The notes beneath the pieces were generated by a model. It ran no database searches. It was given only the letters and a program-made list of their open reading frames with translations, and had not been told where the DNA came from. Below, piece by piece: positions 47,819-60,400 of a stretch of DNA of 64,000 nucleotides. Both the position numbers and the translations under genes were made by a program. Within the stretch, counting starts at the first letter, position 1. Each line of letters begins with the position of its first letter. The DNA comes from Embiotoca jacksoni (Eukaryota; Chordata; Actinopteri; Embiotocidae), in contig JAKOON010000011.1 of NCBI GenBank assembly GCA_022577435.1, positions 1,747,001 through 1,811,000 on the forward strand. The letters are read 5' to 3'.

Positions 47819-47867
47819 CACACACACACATACACACACATACACACACACATACACACACACATAC
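47819..47867 (+). repeat. Interrupted (CA)n microsatellite
   Basis: CA repeats broken at intervals by CATA. Confidence 0.9.
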
Positions 47868-49958
47868 TCAATCTCCATTTATCTCCATTAGTCACGATCT
47901 AATTTGCTTTAACAACCATAATTCAGTCCAGTAATGTACCAGTGCATGTTGGTTTACAGTGTAAGTAATAATATAGAATGAAAAAAAGACTAACATTTTG
48001 CTCCTACTGGGTTTTTCTGTTTTTTTTTTTTTTTAAATACATTTTTAACTATATGCACCGTGAAGCTGAGGAAATCATCCCTTCCCACACTTTCTCCATC
48101 TTGGATCTTGTTAAATAATAATACATAATATTTTCAGACAGTCTCTCCAGGAGCACATTCATAGTGTTGCACTCAGTCACTCAAAAAGTGACAGAAACAG
48201 TTGAAAAGGGAGATATTAAAGGCAGAAGTTCAAATCCTGACTCCTTTCTCACCTCCACACAACTGGTCTGAACGCCAGATCGTTGGCTTCAGACAGAAAC
48301 GATCGGACACTGATCTCTCAGTCCGATGATGGAAAGGTGTGTGCAGAGGTGGTTTCTGAAACGTTCTGACTATCTGACAAGCATTTCAGACTAAGTGTAC
48401 TCTTAGTGCCAAGATATATATATATATATACAAATGCATAGTCGCTCACTTAATTTTTCTGTTTTTGTTGTTAGATGTCAGGACTAGTGTGAAATATGGA
48501 CGTGTGCCGCAGATAAAATCCAGGTATTATTATTGCTCCATCCATCATCTGACAAAAAATACAGGTTAAAGCGGACCTACCAGGGTGTTTTCCATCACAT
48601 ATATATTATTACAATATCTTATGTTCATATTAGATGTTTCAAATAATAAGGTAGGAACATTTAAAAGTAATTCCTTTGAGAGAAAAGCTCAGGCATCAGA
48701 CTGCTTTGAACAGGAAGTAGTCCACAGACTGACGGTGCAGGGAGATACTAGAACTCAGTTTTTTGGCGACAGCAGAATAATATTTTATTAGCTGGCAGTT
48801 CATCTCCCACACGTAAAGCTGTTAACAAGTGCATATGTGCAAACACATTTATATGTAGGTTTTGATTGAAAGATCAAATTTACAATAAGCAGCTGTAACT
48901 TTGTTACATTTTGCTCTCTTCTCATATTGTGGATCAGATTTAGACTCGAACTTGTGTGACTCAGAACCTTGAGAAGTTTCCCTTTCCGATCAAGAATGAT
49001 AAGTTATGTTCTTTCGTTTTACAGTTCCTTTCGGTACTTCCCCACCAGTACTGCGTGCTGCTGCTCAGCAATTTAAATTAACTCACAGCGCTACCTACTG
49101 TTGTGGAGGGCAAATTATTGAGAAGATACATGGACAAATCTTCAGCAGGATTTTTAGGATATATTTGTAATTGTAGTTGAAAATATATATTGTACAAGAA
49201 TAAGTCTCTGAAGGATGATTTATTCGAAATATTTTGTATTTGTTAAAAAATGTTGTATGTACATTTTGTATTTGCGAAACAAAATGCCTTGTTGTTCATG
49301 TTGTTTTGTATTTTCAAACCCCACTGTGTTAGTGAGTCGTACGGCATTTTATAAAACGCATTTTGTTTGTTTGTTAGATTTTGGCAGGAAATTAGCTCCA
49401 TACAGGACTGTTGTCCTCAGTTTCTGGTTGCTCACAGAGTGTAGATAACCTGCCACTTGTTGTTTACTCTAATTCGGTTGGTTCAGGTCAAAGATAATTC
49501 ATTGCATATTATTTGGAGGAACAAAACATCTTTCCTTTGTCTCTAGGATCATCCAGCCTGCTACCTGTTTTTTCTGTGTCTATCTTTTTTTTTTTCTACC
49601 CATTATAATGATGCTGTATCGGACCTCATGTCCAAACAGGCGTCTCTTTAGCTGGAGGTAGCAGCCAAACACACACCTGCTCTCCCTCGCAGACAGGAAG
49701 CTGTGAAATTACTTTAGCGCATGTTACGTTGTCACTCGGCCAGCTGGTACAGATCCTCAGGCAGCTGCGAGTAGACGTGATTGGCACCAGCACATATGAA
49801 CATGTTAATATACCAGCATACAAATGTGCAAACACTCGCACATCCAAAGGCCCTCTGACAGAGCACCATGATTAATTGCACTCACTTCCCCATGCACACT
49901 ACAATCATCACAGACACAAGAATACGTTATACAACTCAAGGACAAATCTGCTAATTAG

Positions 49959-50037
49959 ATATTATATTATATTATATTATATTATATTATATTATATTAT
50001 ATTATATTATATTATATTATATTATATTATATTATAT
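49959..50037 (+). repeat. (ATATT)n pentanucleotide array
   Basis: About 16 near-perfect units of a 5-base repeat (ATTAT in another phase). It has no spacers, so it is a simple satellite and not a CRISPR-like array. Confidence 0.96.
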
Positions 50038-50166
50038 ACTACCTCATCATAAAAATGTGCCTTGAACTTTGTTCTATCTTTGTCATATCCGTCATGATCC
50101 GTAGGGCGATAGTTTGTAGTAAAAAGAAAAAGTATGTTTTGGGACGCGTATGCTTCCTTTTATTGC

Positions 50167-50212
50167 CTCTTCTTCTTCTTCTTCTTCTTCTTCTTCTTCT
50201 TCTTCTTCTTCC
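50167..50212 (+). repeat. (CTT)15 trinucleotide repeat
   Basis: A pure CTT/TTC tract 130 bases after the pentanucleotide array. The reverse strand is GAA. Confidence 0.96.
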
Positions 50213-52024
50213 TGTTGTGGGCGGAGCTTTAGCGCCACCAACTCTCTCAGCAGCTCAGTCGATGTGACGTATATTCCACCGCACGGAGGATTGTGGGTCA
50301 GAACAGTCAGAGTAGCATGCTGGCCTGCAGACTGTAAAATATGACTGGGTGTAGTAGAACACCCTGGTACTTTTGGCATACTATGTTTAACATACTGTGT
50401 ATTGGGACATACTAAATATTTTTCTGGCATACTAGATAGCGTGGTAGTATGGATATTGGAACACTGGGCATAAGACTTTTCTCTGGTCTGAAAACACCAA
50501 TGGCTGTTTGGCTATTAAGAGTCATATGCCACTCTTGCCACATGAGTCTTACATGCTCCTTTGTTTCCAGTTTACACCAGCCTGAAGACGCACTTTTCAG
50601 TGTTTCACATGGTGGGAAAACATCCATCTTCTCAACATAAATAAAGTGTGCTCATCCGGGTCAGAATATTATCCCAATGCACCGTGCAGCATTTTACCTG
50701 CATGATTCCTTCAACGTTCTCCATTTCCTCTACTGATGATTTGAGTTATCACCGTTTAGGGCGCAGCCCTGAATACCTCACACACACAAGTGTGACAATC
50801 TTATTTGTTGGATGGAGTTGTCATGCATTACTGTAGTTCTTGTGATTAATTTTGAGAGAGACACTCAATCTGATTTACAACAGCGTGCTGGTGTGACCAT
50901 GAAGCTGGTGAGTGTATTTCTGATGCCACGCAGGAGCCTCGTTTGGAACCCGACTCCACGGAGAAATCAGCTGTTGGAAACAATGCTGTCATGGAAATGA
51001 GAAAGAGAAAATTGGCAAGTGTACAAAATGTCTTGAGACATATTGCCAACGTGCAATAATAGGTTACATATCACTGCAGATTTTGAGATCTAAATTAAGT
51101 TCATCAATCATAATCAGTATTCTGGTTCACATTTGTATCATTTCTCCACTGAAGTGTCACTTTTGTTGACTTTTTGTGCTGTTAATCATTTTCCAGATGA
51201 TAATATCTCATTCTGCAGTGAAACATTTCATATTTTATGATTTTGTGTGTTTTCAAACAGCGTGATGGGCAGCCTGGCAAACAGAGAGAAACAAACACTC
51301 GCTCACAGTGGCTCTCAGACACAGAGGCAGTGGGTAAACAGGTCCAGCTGATTGATTTGATTCATTCTTGTTAACTCACATCCCGCCTCTTTGTCTTTCT
51401 CTGTTTAAAAATATTGTTCTTCCTTCAGTTTTGTCAGTTTCTCCTTTGCTTACAGAAAAATACAATTGGTGTGCAGCAGCAGTGAAAGATCTCTGTATTA
51501 AATATTCACTGTTTCTGTGGTTCCAGATGATGTTGGACAAGAACAGATAAGCACAGTTTGAATTAGTAAATTGTTTACCTTGATGTTAGATCGTAACTGT
51601 ATTAGTTTATATTGCAAAATGTTGCATGCACTCACCACCAATGAGATTTTGACCATGTAATGCATTGGATGAGGCAATACACTTGTTTGGATTTTATAAT
51701 CTACAAACCTTCAAAACCAGCCCTTCTAATACGTGTCCATGCCAATTGTGTCTGCACTAGAAAAGTCACAAGAAATTAAAAGTAAGTCTGGATCACCCAC
51801 TGCTACCTAGTAACCTGTTACTATGGCAATGTGGCCTTTGAATATGGATTATACTACCTAAAATGATGTATTTAAATAGAGCTTCAGCCTCTGTAACCAT
51901 AACTCTTTGACACATTTTTAATCAGTCGCCCAGTAATAACACAGACATCAGAACTACCCGTTTACAGCCACTTCAGAAAGTTCCTAATGACATACTAACC
52001 TAAGTACAGTAACAAATAGTGCTC
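50213..52024. other. cacna1b intron 3 segment
   Basis: Between 50360 and 50460 several CATACTA words and TATGGATATTGGAACACTGG suggest the end of another short inverted-terminal element. The rest has no feature. Confidence 0.4.
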
Positions 52025-52510
52025 TTACATGTTAGGACAAGTATTTTGACAGTGTAGCATTGTCTCAGACCGCACACTGTCGTTCTGCACTGACCGGAAA
52101 TGAACACATCACCTGGCAAAATATTTACAGCTTTAATGATTTTACCCAGAAATCAACATGTTTTTTGTGCCCTCTGTTAAACACACTCAATAAACACACT
52201 GATTCTTCTGTCTAGTAGCAGAAGTGAAAAAGAAACTCTTTGGGGCGGTGTTCAGGAACAGCTGCAGCGTCCTCAGATGCATAAATGTTAAAATTATTTA
52301 CGTTGGTGGTCCCTTCCTCTACGTAGCCAAGATGGCGACGGTTTAGGGTGGAAAATGTTCAGCGGTTTTTTTTTTGACCGTTTTGAGTGCATCTTCCAGG
52401 TATTTGTAGTGCACTTCATGTTTTTGTACTTGACAGAGTGAACGCACTGATACATTAAAAAAAAGGGAGTGTTAGCATGTAAGTTCACTACTTGGAACGC
52501 AGCATTGGAC
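52025..52510 (+). repeat. Interspersed repeat family Y, copy 3
   Basis: CACTCAATAAACACACTGAT, TAGCAGAAGTGAAAAAGAAA, GTTCAGGAACAGCTGCAGCG and GTAGCCAAGATGGCGACGGT occur in the same order as the copy at 12950. It ends CACTACTTGGAACGCAGC. Confidence 0.75.
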
Positions 52511-54426
52511 TTCACTGTTATAAATTTAACTTTAAATCAATATCATAACATTGATGGCCAAAAAACAGCTGAGTGAAAAAGCTTTTTGCCAACCACACAT
52601 ATGTACTCAATGTGTTTTTTGCGAACAAGAAAAGGATGCAGATCTTACCGGGAATCTGGTGAACTCTCTTTTTCTTTAGTCACGTGCCTTGTTCCCACAC
52701 AAGAGCTTTGACATGGTTTAGGACAGCCTGCTCCCGTCCCCTTCTGAAGTCCCCCACTGTGCACTGAGCTGAAAACCAAACCAAGATACTCTGGAGATGA
52801 AGGTTCTCCTTTCCCAATGACAAGTTTCTCTTTCCCAGCAGCACCTCGCTCTTATACACTCCTATAACGACTCTATGTCTCCGCTGGGTCGGCCCTCGTA
52901 CTAAATAAGGTCCATCCTGTTGAGGTTTGGCAACCATAAAAACGATATCCTTTGACCTTGATACCTGGCACAGTCTCACTCTATAAGGCTGTTATGGCTA
53001 ACGTGGTAGCTTTTATATTCATCTTTCTTTTAGATCTGGTTTAGTCTCCCAATGTCTAAAACCATTTGATTCCCTCCATAAAACATACTGATGAGCAGAG
53101 ATTAGTCAAAACATGATTACTCATTAATAGGATGTAAAAAACTTTTACAGCTGACTTCATGAGCTGCGTTGTGTTGTGTTTGTATTTGCACTGTATTGTT
53201 GTTTCAGTTGTAAAACCACTCAGGCGGATAAGAGTGTGCGTTGAACGCCGTGTCAGCGCCGTCGATCCCTCACTGTCCGGTGGATGCGCTCTCCGACCGT
53301 GTGCACAACGTGTTAGTGTCGCGGCTCTGCATTAGCAGCTCGGCATTAGCAGCTCGGCTCTGTGTCGAGGCTTCCCGCTTCCTCTTCAGCTCCAGTTCAC
53401 CGACATAATAGCGAGACATGAAGAGTGTAAGAGGGAGGACGGAGGCTTGGGTAAAAACGAGACAGGATGCCGTCTCTGACAAGTTGTTCTCGTGCACGTG
53501 TGGGTGATGTTCTTATGTGCTTCTGATCCTGTGTGCATGTCGTCCTCCCTCCTCGTTCTCATGACACAAAGCAGCGCACAGCTATCTGGAGATGGATGAT
53601 GTATTGCTGCTGCTGGGGTGTAAATAATTGAGAGATATTGGATGTAATTAATCATGAAGGGTTTGTAGCCAGTGTGTAGAGAAAACATTATGACATGCAG
53701 CGGTCTACACGTATGTTGGAGTGTGTGTTGCTCCTCTGAATCGTCTCTGGGCTCCTGATTTGATGGCACCTGTGTAGACCTGAGAGTCCCGCACACAGTT
53801 GGTGCAGGTGTGAACTTCTCTCATAATTAACCTCCTCATTTTCCACTGCATTTATCACGACCTCAATCCAGAACCTCCCTGATGCCACTAGGACCTTCTT
53901 CTTTCTTTTCATGACCTCAGTGTAATATTTTAGTCAAACTTTAATCTGAAGAATAGTTTCTTAAATCTTGATGGGAGTGCAAATATTATTTTTGACCCTC
54001 CTGTTATTTCGGAACGAAGCAGATTGTCGTATTTGAGGCATGGTTTAGTTTTATTTCTTGTCTAAAAATAAGAGTGATTTTAAGTTTTCAAATGTTAAAA
54101 ACAAGCAGAATACCTGCACTCACAGGTCATCACACTATTATTTATTGGACCTGATGATGGCTTATAGCTGAAATGCTTGTTTTTACCCACAATAACTTGC
54201 AGTTTGATGTTCTGTGGGTTCAGGTTTTCTGCTCGTTTTTAAGTCTTGCCATAACCTTGCACCCATCCCTGTTCAGCACTTGAGAGTTTGCGCGCGCTAT
54301 TTTTAAGTTCTTACATGTGAAATGTAGAAAATCTACATATGTCATGAAAAACAATTCCCTTAAATCGACATGAGGCTATTTAGATGCAAAAAGTGCCAAC
54401 CTTTAACCACGTAGTATCATGCCAAA
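52511..54426. other. cacna1b intron 3 segment
   Basis: A minus-strand frame at 52680-52979 is open for 99 codons and has a methionine at about codon 15. It reads VAKPQQDGPYLVRGPTQRRH and onward; I do not recognise it. A duplicated GCATTAGCAGCTCG lies at 53328-53358. The part at 54130-54300 is a diverged repeat shared with 26110. No cacna1b exon is seen. Confidence 0.4.
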
Positions 54427-54859
54427 GTGCAATACACTCATTAGTCCACAACAGGATACCATGTCGGTGTCACGTTTTGCCTGAATGATGTGTGAAAAAT
54501 AAGATGCCTCAGGTGTAACCACCAAAAACTATGTGGTTAGGTTTAGAAAAAGATCATGGTTTAGGTTAAAATAAGTCATTTTATAAACGTAACATTACAT
54601 ATGACACATAAGTAACTGAATGTGCATTATGTCAATTGTCTTATGTAAGTAACTTACTTACATTACTTAAAAGAAATTCACATTGCTCTCGCACAGACTC
54701 TACATCCTGGTCTCCTGAGTGATAGTCCTGTGTTTGACCTCCCCTGATTTTGTCACTCTTTGTTCTTCGGCACATGACCGCTTTCTTTCGACCCTCGGCG
54801 TGTACTTTTCACACCTCAGCATGACACTGCCCTCGTGGAGACTGACAGGTGTATTACAC
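54427..54859. mobile_element. Interspersed repeat family W, inverted-terminal element
   Basis: The left end GTGCAATACACTCATTAGTC and the reverse complement of the right end GTGTAATACACCTGTCAGTC form imperfect terminal inverted repeats. The interior has GTGGTTAGGTTTAGAAAAAG and CATGGTTTAGGTTAAAATAA, words common in fish repeats. It is non-coding. Confidence 0.65.
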
Positions 54860-55979
54860 TATTCAGCGTGATACTTCGATGGCTGAATGATTCGATGTCC
54901 AGCGGATCGCATGATTACGGGAACATTTTAGGTACAATATATTCAAAAACCTAAATAACTTCTTTTCACACTGGTGACACTACATAAATTCATCACGTGT
55001 AAAACTGTTATAATCCCAATATGACATGACATCGTTTTATATCATGAGGTTTTTCGGTTACCAGGAGGTTGATTTAGTCAACAGCATGTTTGCAAAGAAA
55101 AAAAAAAAAAAAAAAATCTAGATTTTTGACAAAACAACACCAGATTTGGTTCTATGGAAATGTATCACATCCATTTGAAGGTTTGACTCAGCACTTGTGG
55201 CAGGTTGTGCCCACATCTTTCTACATGTTTGAGTGAGAAGTCGTTCACAACAATAACCTGTGGTTACGGTAAGAGCTGCGACTCCAAATGGTTAAACTGA
55301 CTCCCCTCTGTGCAGGAATGTGTAAGATAATTATATGCAACAGACTTTGAGGTATTTTAGCAGGTGGGCAGTTTTCACCACTGCAATCTTTTTATTGTTG
55401 TTTGTTCCTGACTAAAAGCTAAAGTATAAATAGCCACCGTACATGATAATGGGTTTTGCAGACCTTTGGGCATTCATACTTACATAAGCAATATTTAGAG
55501 GGTTATTATTTTGAGTGTACAGTACAGTATCGTTCATATTGTAAAGGCCCGGTCTACTTAACATTCAGTGAGTCTTCCCTGATATTGCAGAGTAGTCTTT
55601 TCAAACAGTGGTGTACCTATACGTGTCAGTCTCAGCTGTGTTACGTCTTTCTCTGCCTCCATCACTGGCTCCAGTTCCTGTGATAAGAGCTTCATTATAC
55701 AACAGCCTGTGTTGATTTATCTTCTCGCAGCTAATGAGTTGAAGGCTGATTACTGCGTAGTTAATAGCTCTCAGTAATGGCCTTGTATAGACAAGGTGAT
55801 TTATGGGTGAGCACAACTGACCACACAGGTTCATTTTCAGCATTAATTAACTTTTGGCTGTATCCAGACGTTTATTTCGCTCTGTGTCTGAGAAAAGGGA
55901 GGAGGAAATGCCTCGTATTCTCAGAAAGAATATTTTATATATTGAGAATTTTAATTGGATTAACTTCAACTTCAATTTA
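54860..55979. other. cacna1b intron 3 segment
   Basis: AT-rich, with an A run at 55098-55116. No feature is seen. Confidence 0.5.
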
Positions 55980-57195
55980 AATGTCAATGACACACAGACA
56001 GACATATAGATAGATCGGAAAATTGCTTCTCACAGTCCCATGTTGTGCAAAATAAAAAAAACGAAGCAAGAAAAGTGTAAATATGTAACAACAAAAAACA
56101 ATAAAACAGACAACAACCACAGTGACACTTAACTGCAGTTTTAAATAAGTACAATGTAGTGCAAAAACAGGTCCATAGTGCAAAAGTTCAGACTTTATGG
56201 GGCAAGGTGGAGAGAATTCAGCATCCTGACAGCCTCATGGGCGAAGCTGTTCCTCAGTCTGGAGGAGCGTGCGTGGAGGCTTCCTCCCAGAAGGCGGGAG
56301 GCTGAGGAGGCTGTGTGAGGGATGGGTTGAATCTCCCACCATGCTGACTGCTTTGCGGGTAAAGCGGATGTTGTAGATGTCCAGGAGGGAGGGAAGTGCG
56401 GAACCAATGATCCTACCAGCTGCCTTCATTACGCGCTGCAGAGTCTTGCAGTTGGAGGCGGTGCAGCTCCCGTAGCACACAGTGATGCAGCTGGTCAGCA
56501 TGCTCTCCATAGAGCCTCGGTAGAAGGGGTACATGATGGGTGCTGAGGCTCCGGCTCTCTTTTTCATTTGCAGAGGAAGTAAAGGCGCTGCTGGACTTTC
56601 TTGGCCAGTGATGCCGTGCTGTTTGTCCGGGAGAGATCCTCGGTGATGTTCACACCCAGAAATTTGGTGCTTCTCGCCCGCTCCACAGCAGAACCGTTGA
56701 TGGTCAGAGGGGATTGTTGGGTGGGTTCCCCTGAAGTCCATAACAACGTCCTTTGTTTTTATCATGTTGAGGGAGAGATTGTTATCCCTGCACCACATGG
56801 TCGGTTCACCTCATTCCTGTAGTTTGCCTCATCGTTGTTGCGGATGAAACCCACCACCCTCATGTCATCCGCAAACTTTACGATGTGACTGGTACTGTAG
56901 AGTGGTGCACAGTCAGGAGTTAGCAGGGTGAAGAGCAGGGGGCTGGGCACACATCCTTGGGGAGCCCCTGTGCTCAGTGTGATGGTTCCTGATGTATTGT
57001 TACCAACCTGTACTGCTTGTGGTCTCTCAGTGAGAAAGTCCAGCATCCAATTACAGAGAGAAGAGCTCAGGCCCAACCGGTCCAGTTTCCATATTAACTG
57101 CTGAGGGATGATGGTGTTGAATGCTGAACTAAAGTCTGTGAACAACTTTCGTACATAGGAGTCACTAGTGTCGAGGTGGGTGAGGGCTGATTAGA
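55980..57195 (-). pseudogene. 5'-truncated L2/CR1-like LINE, broken reverse transcriptase
   Basis: The minus strand encodes the C-terminal half of a non-LTR retrotransposon reverse transcriptase. Visible are LFTDFSSAFNTIIPQQLIWK, LSTGAPQGCVPSPLLFTL, the catalytic FADDM (usual F/YADD box), LSLNMIKTKDVVMDFRG, STKFLGVNITEDLS and YRGSMESMLTSCITV. Frame changes occur near 56790, near 56730, again before about 56560, and near 56330, so it cannot make a working protein. The 5' end stops inside the RT domain at about 57195, the typical result of incomplete reverse transcription. The 3' end lies near 55980 with an ATCTATCT-like tail. Assignment to L2/CR1 (Jockey superfamily) is by resemblance. Confidence 0.85.
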
Positions 57196-57299
57196 CCCCG
57201 TTGTGATATCATGATATTTAAAGGGGGTAAGGCAATGCGTAGTACAGCAATCGTTACCAGCTGTGGGAGTCTGGGTGATGATATTTGACAGGATAAGTG

Positions 57300-57455
57300 A
57301 AAATCTTGACCTGCTGGTGGCACTACATGAAAGTAGGGGATCACTAAAGTCATGTGGATTCATCACCTGGGGATCATGAATGTAGTTACGCTATTTGACG
57401 GCAGTACACATATTCATTATTGAGATATTTCAGTGTGGACAAACAGATGGACATT
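57300..57455 (+). repeat. Interspersed repeat family Z, copy 4
   Basis: TTGACCTGCTGGTGGCACTA, GGGGATCACTAAAGTCATGT, CACCTGGGGATCATGAATGT and TATTTCAGTGTGGACAAACA, in the same orientation as 41361. It lies about 100 bases from the truncated end of the LINE. Confidence 0.65.
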
Positions 57456-60400
57456 GCCACATTGCCATACCGCTTGCATGATGACTTAAAGGACATAGGC
57501 TATTACTAACTCATAGTTGGGTATTATTTATACAATATTTTCAGTGTAAACAATGACATTTTACATTCAGTGCACAGTTATGAAAATGTCACATTTTTGT
57601 TCCACCAAAAAAATCTGAAAAACATTTGACTAAATAGTATCATAAACAAAACTTAGATTATACTTGAAAAGGACTAAAAAACAACATGATTTTGCTGTGT
57701 TTAAAATCAGTACTTATTCTATTCTTTGTTTCTACACCATTTTACCAATGTGTTTTCACCGAACAAGTACTTGTGGTTGAAAATGACATCACATGGTTCA
57801 ATGAGGACATGCAGTACAAGTACAGTGTCGTTCTCTAATGTCACAGGTAATCGATACATGGCTCTCATTAAGACAGTCAGGAAAAATCCAATTTAAAAAA
57901 TTCATTGTCACCTCTCTTATATCCACCAGTGGATTGAGAAAATAATTGTCTACTACCATCCGCATGTGACATGTTAATGGGTTATGTGAAGCAGACCTAC
58001 AACAGTGAGCCAGCCTTTCATGAAGTCAATAAATCAGTGATTTTCAATCTCACTCTTCTTTGTGAGAGAGGTTCATTTCAAGCACAAAGGGGATGCACAT
58101 GTGCTGCGACGCTTTAGGCGTGCTGAGCATAAACGCTGTACAAATGCATGTTTTGATGATGACATCTCACATTAGATATCGCTGTTTTAAAATTATTTTC
58201 TGCATGAAACAGAAATAAATGTGGTCTCTTTCATCTGGAAAACAAATGTTTGTGAAATAAACACCCTGAAGGGAGTCAGGCATGGAATCAGGAGTCCGGA
58301 GCATGATAACAGATTAGAGATAGGTAGAAGAGGGACAGGATGTGTGTAGTTGACTCCATGTGTTCTCCTCCTTTACTATACCAAAGGACGACTCACTGTT
58401 TGTTCCCAGTGATGTTACTGTTAGTGTGTGATGTAGTTAACAGATCAGCTGGTAACACAGACATAAATAGAGCTGACTGGTTGAGTTAATGCCAGTAAAC
58501 TGGAGTAAGTGAAAGTTGTATGCAAGAGCAGACTGGACTTTAATTTGTCCTCATTGAACTACATTTTTTGAGATGGTGTTTTAACTCCGTGTTGTTGGTA
58601 ACACTTTTCCTGTGCTGACCAGTGAAAATGTCTCATGGAGCTTTTCAGCCTCTTAAGGAGGGTGTACATGTTTTTGAAGTCTTGATATACAGCAATGTTT
58701 CTGTAAATCTAGTTTTGTTAAACATACAATATATTCAATAGTCTTACAAACTATGGAACTAATAAGCATTATTATTATGATTATTATTTGTCTGTTATTA
58801 CGTTTATATCTGCTATGCTTTGCCACAATGCACCAATCATTATGCTTGTTTAGAAATTGAACTTGTCAACAGAGAGTAAATTGATTAGCACAGATTAGAT
58901 TCTCTGTCACCCATAAAAACCCCGGGCGCCTGCAGCTCAGCACATTTCATTTAGCTTCACTTCTCTTAATTCTCTTTTCTCAGTCAGATCCCATTGAGAC
59001 TGAGTCCATCCAACGTCTGATTACCAGGAAACCTCCAGGCTGCTTATGTTCAAAGATGAGATCCCATATGAAAACTGACCTTAAACTGAAGGTTTTTCCA
59101 GTCCCATATTGTATAAGTTTAGTTTTCTGTTTCTTTCTATATTATAAAGCAGGTCTAGGAACCCTGTGAAAGTGTCAAAACGCTCAATCCAGGGAGAAAG
59201 CACACGGCCTGTAATGGTTATGATGTCACATAGTTGCGCCTATGTTATATGTCCGCCCTCAGCATGGCCCATTGTGCATCCCTTTATCTGGAAGAAAACA
59301 CAGAGCAGAGAAAACATGTGGTTGGACTGGGCATGCGTCACTCAGAATAGAGTCCACCAATCAGAAGAAAGCGTCGTTGATATGAATGTGCCATAAAGGC
59401 ACAGACACAAAACAACATGTTCTTGGTAGATCTTGAGAGAAGCTCAAGAGAAGAGAAAATATTTTTTTTATGCATATCAAGACTGCAAATAAAACACAAG
59501 AAAAGTGAAAAATATGGTGGTGCAAATGATTACTGCAGTATTCTGTCTGCAGAAACGTGGCTTTAAAAAAAAAAATCAAATACATCCCTCTAAACAAGAT
59601 ATCACTTGAATTTAACTGTTATACTACTTTATGTTGATATGAAACAACTTACTGACATTTTGGGTTTTTTTCTGACTTTTACAGAATCAGAAAAACTTGT
59701 TATAATTTTATAACCTGTTGCTCCTTTTGTTCTGTCTGTAAATGGAAACATATCAAGCTTATAAAAAAAAAAATCCACATCACTGATGAGTGTACCATGG
59801 CCTATCAGACAGGAAATGTACAGGCCCCTCCTGCTGCTCATTTAATGCCAATGAAAATGTGATTACGGCAGTGACATGCCCATCCATCATTTCATCGATC
59901 ATTGCATATTGAGGAAACTATACTTGAAGGGTTTCCTTCCCAAACGAACAACCTGAACTGTATTGTGAAAATATGTTCAGGTCAACGTGTATGAAAACCT
60001 GCATTAATCAGTGTGTCACACAGAGTTTATGTTTTCTTCTTTCAAGGTTATTTAATTGGATACTCCATCAAGATGTGTATGTAGCAACACAAATATGGTT
60101 AAGGTAAAGGTTAAAATAATGTCAGCTGTGCAGAACCTGAACTGAGGATGTAAGTGTTGAAGGACAAATACTTAAAAAAAAGTCTTGTAAATGAAAGGAT
60201 GGTCTGCATATAAAGAAAGCGACATCTACAATTTTGAGAAATTGTGCAGTATTTTTACAATATGCCTCGAGCCCTGGCAGCACACAGAGTTAATGCACAA
60301 TAACGGTTGTTTTCTTAAGGCCATTACTTTAGGATTTTCATATTTGAGATGTTGAAGTTATGTTACGGTGGAGGCTTAGTTGAATTTATGCAGCTGAAAC

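Larger units (their letters stand above)
46646..49958. other. cacna1b intron 3 segment with microsatellites
   Basis: Apart from the AC repeats listed separately it holds a TA run (48414-48431) and T or A runs. No exon is seen. Confidence 0.5.

Noticed and set aside
49959..50037. CRISPR-like regular array
   Set aside because: The units are 5 bases long, contiguous and without spacers, in a vertebrate intron. It is a microsatellite.
50055..50267. Open frames with poly-Leu, poly-Ser or poly-Glu
   Set aside because: These are the (CTT)15 repeat read in different frames.
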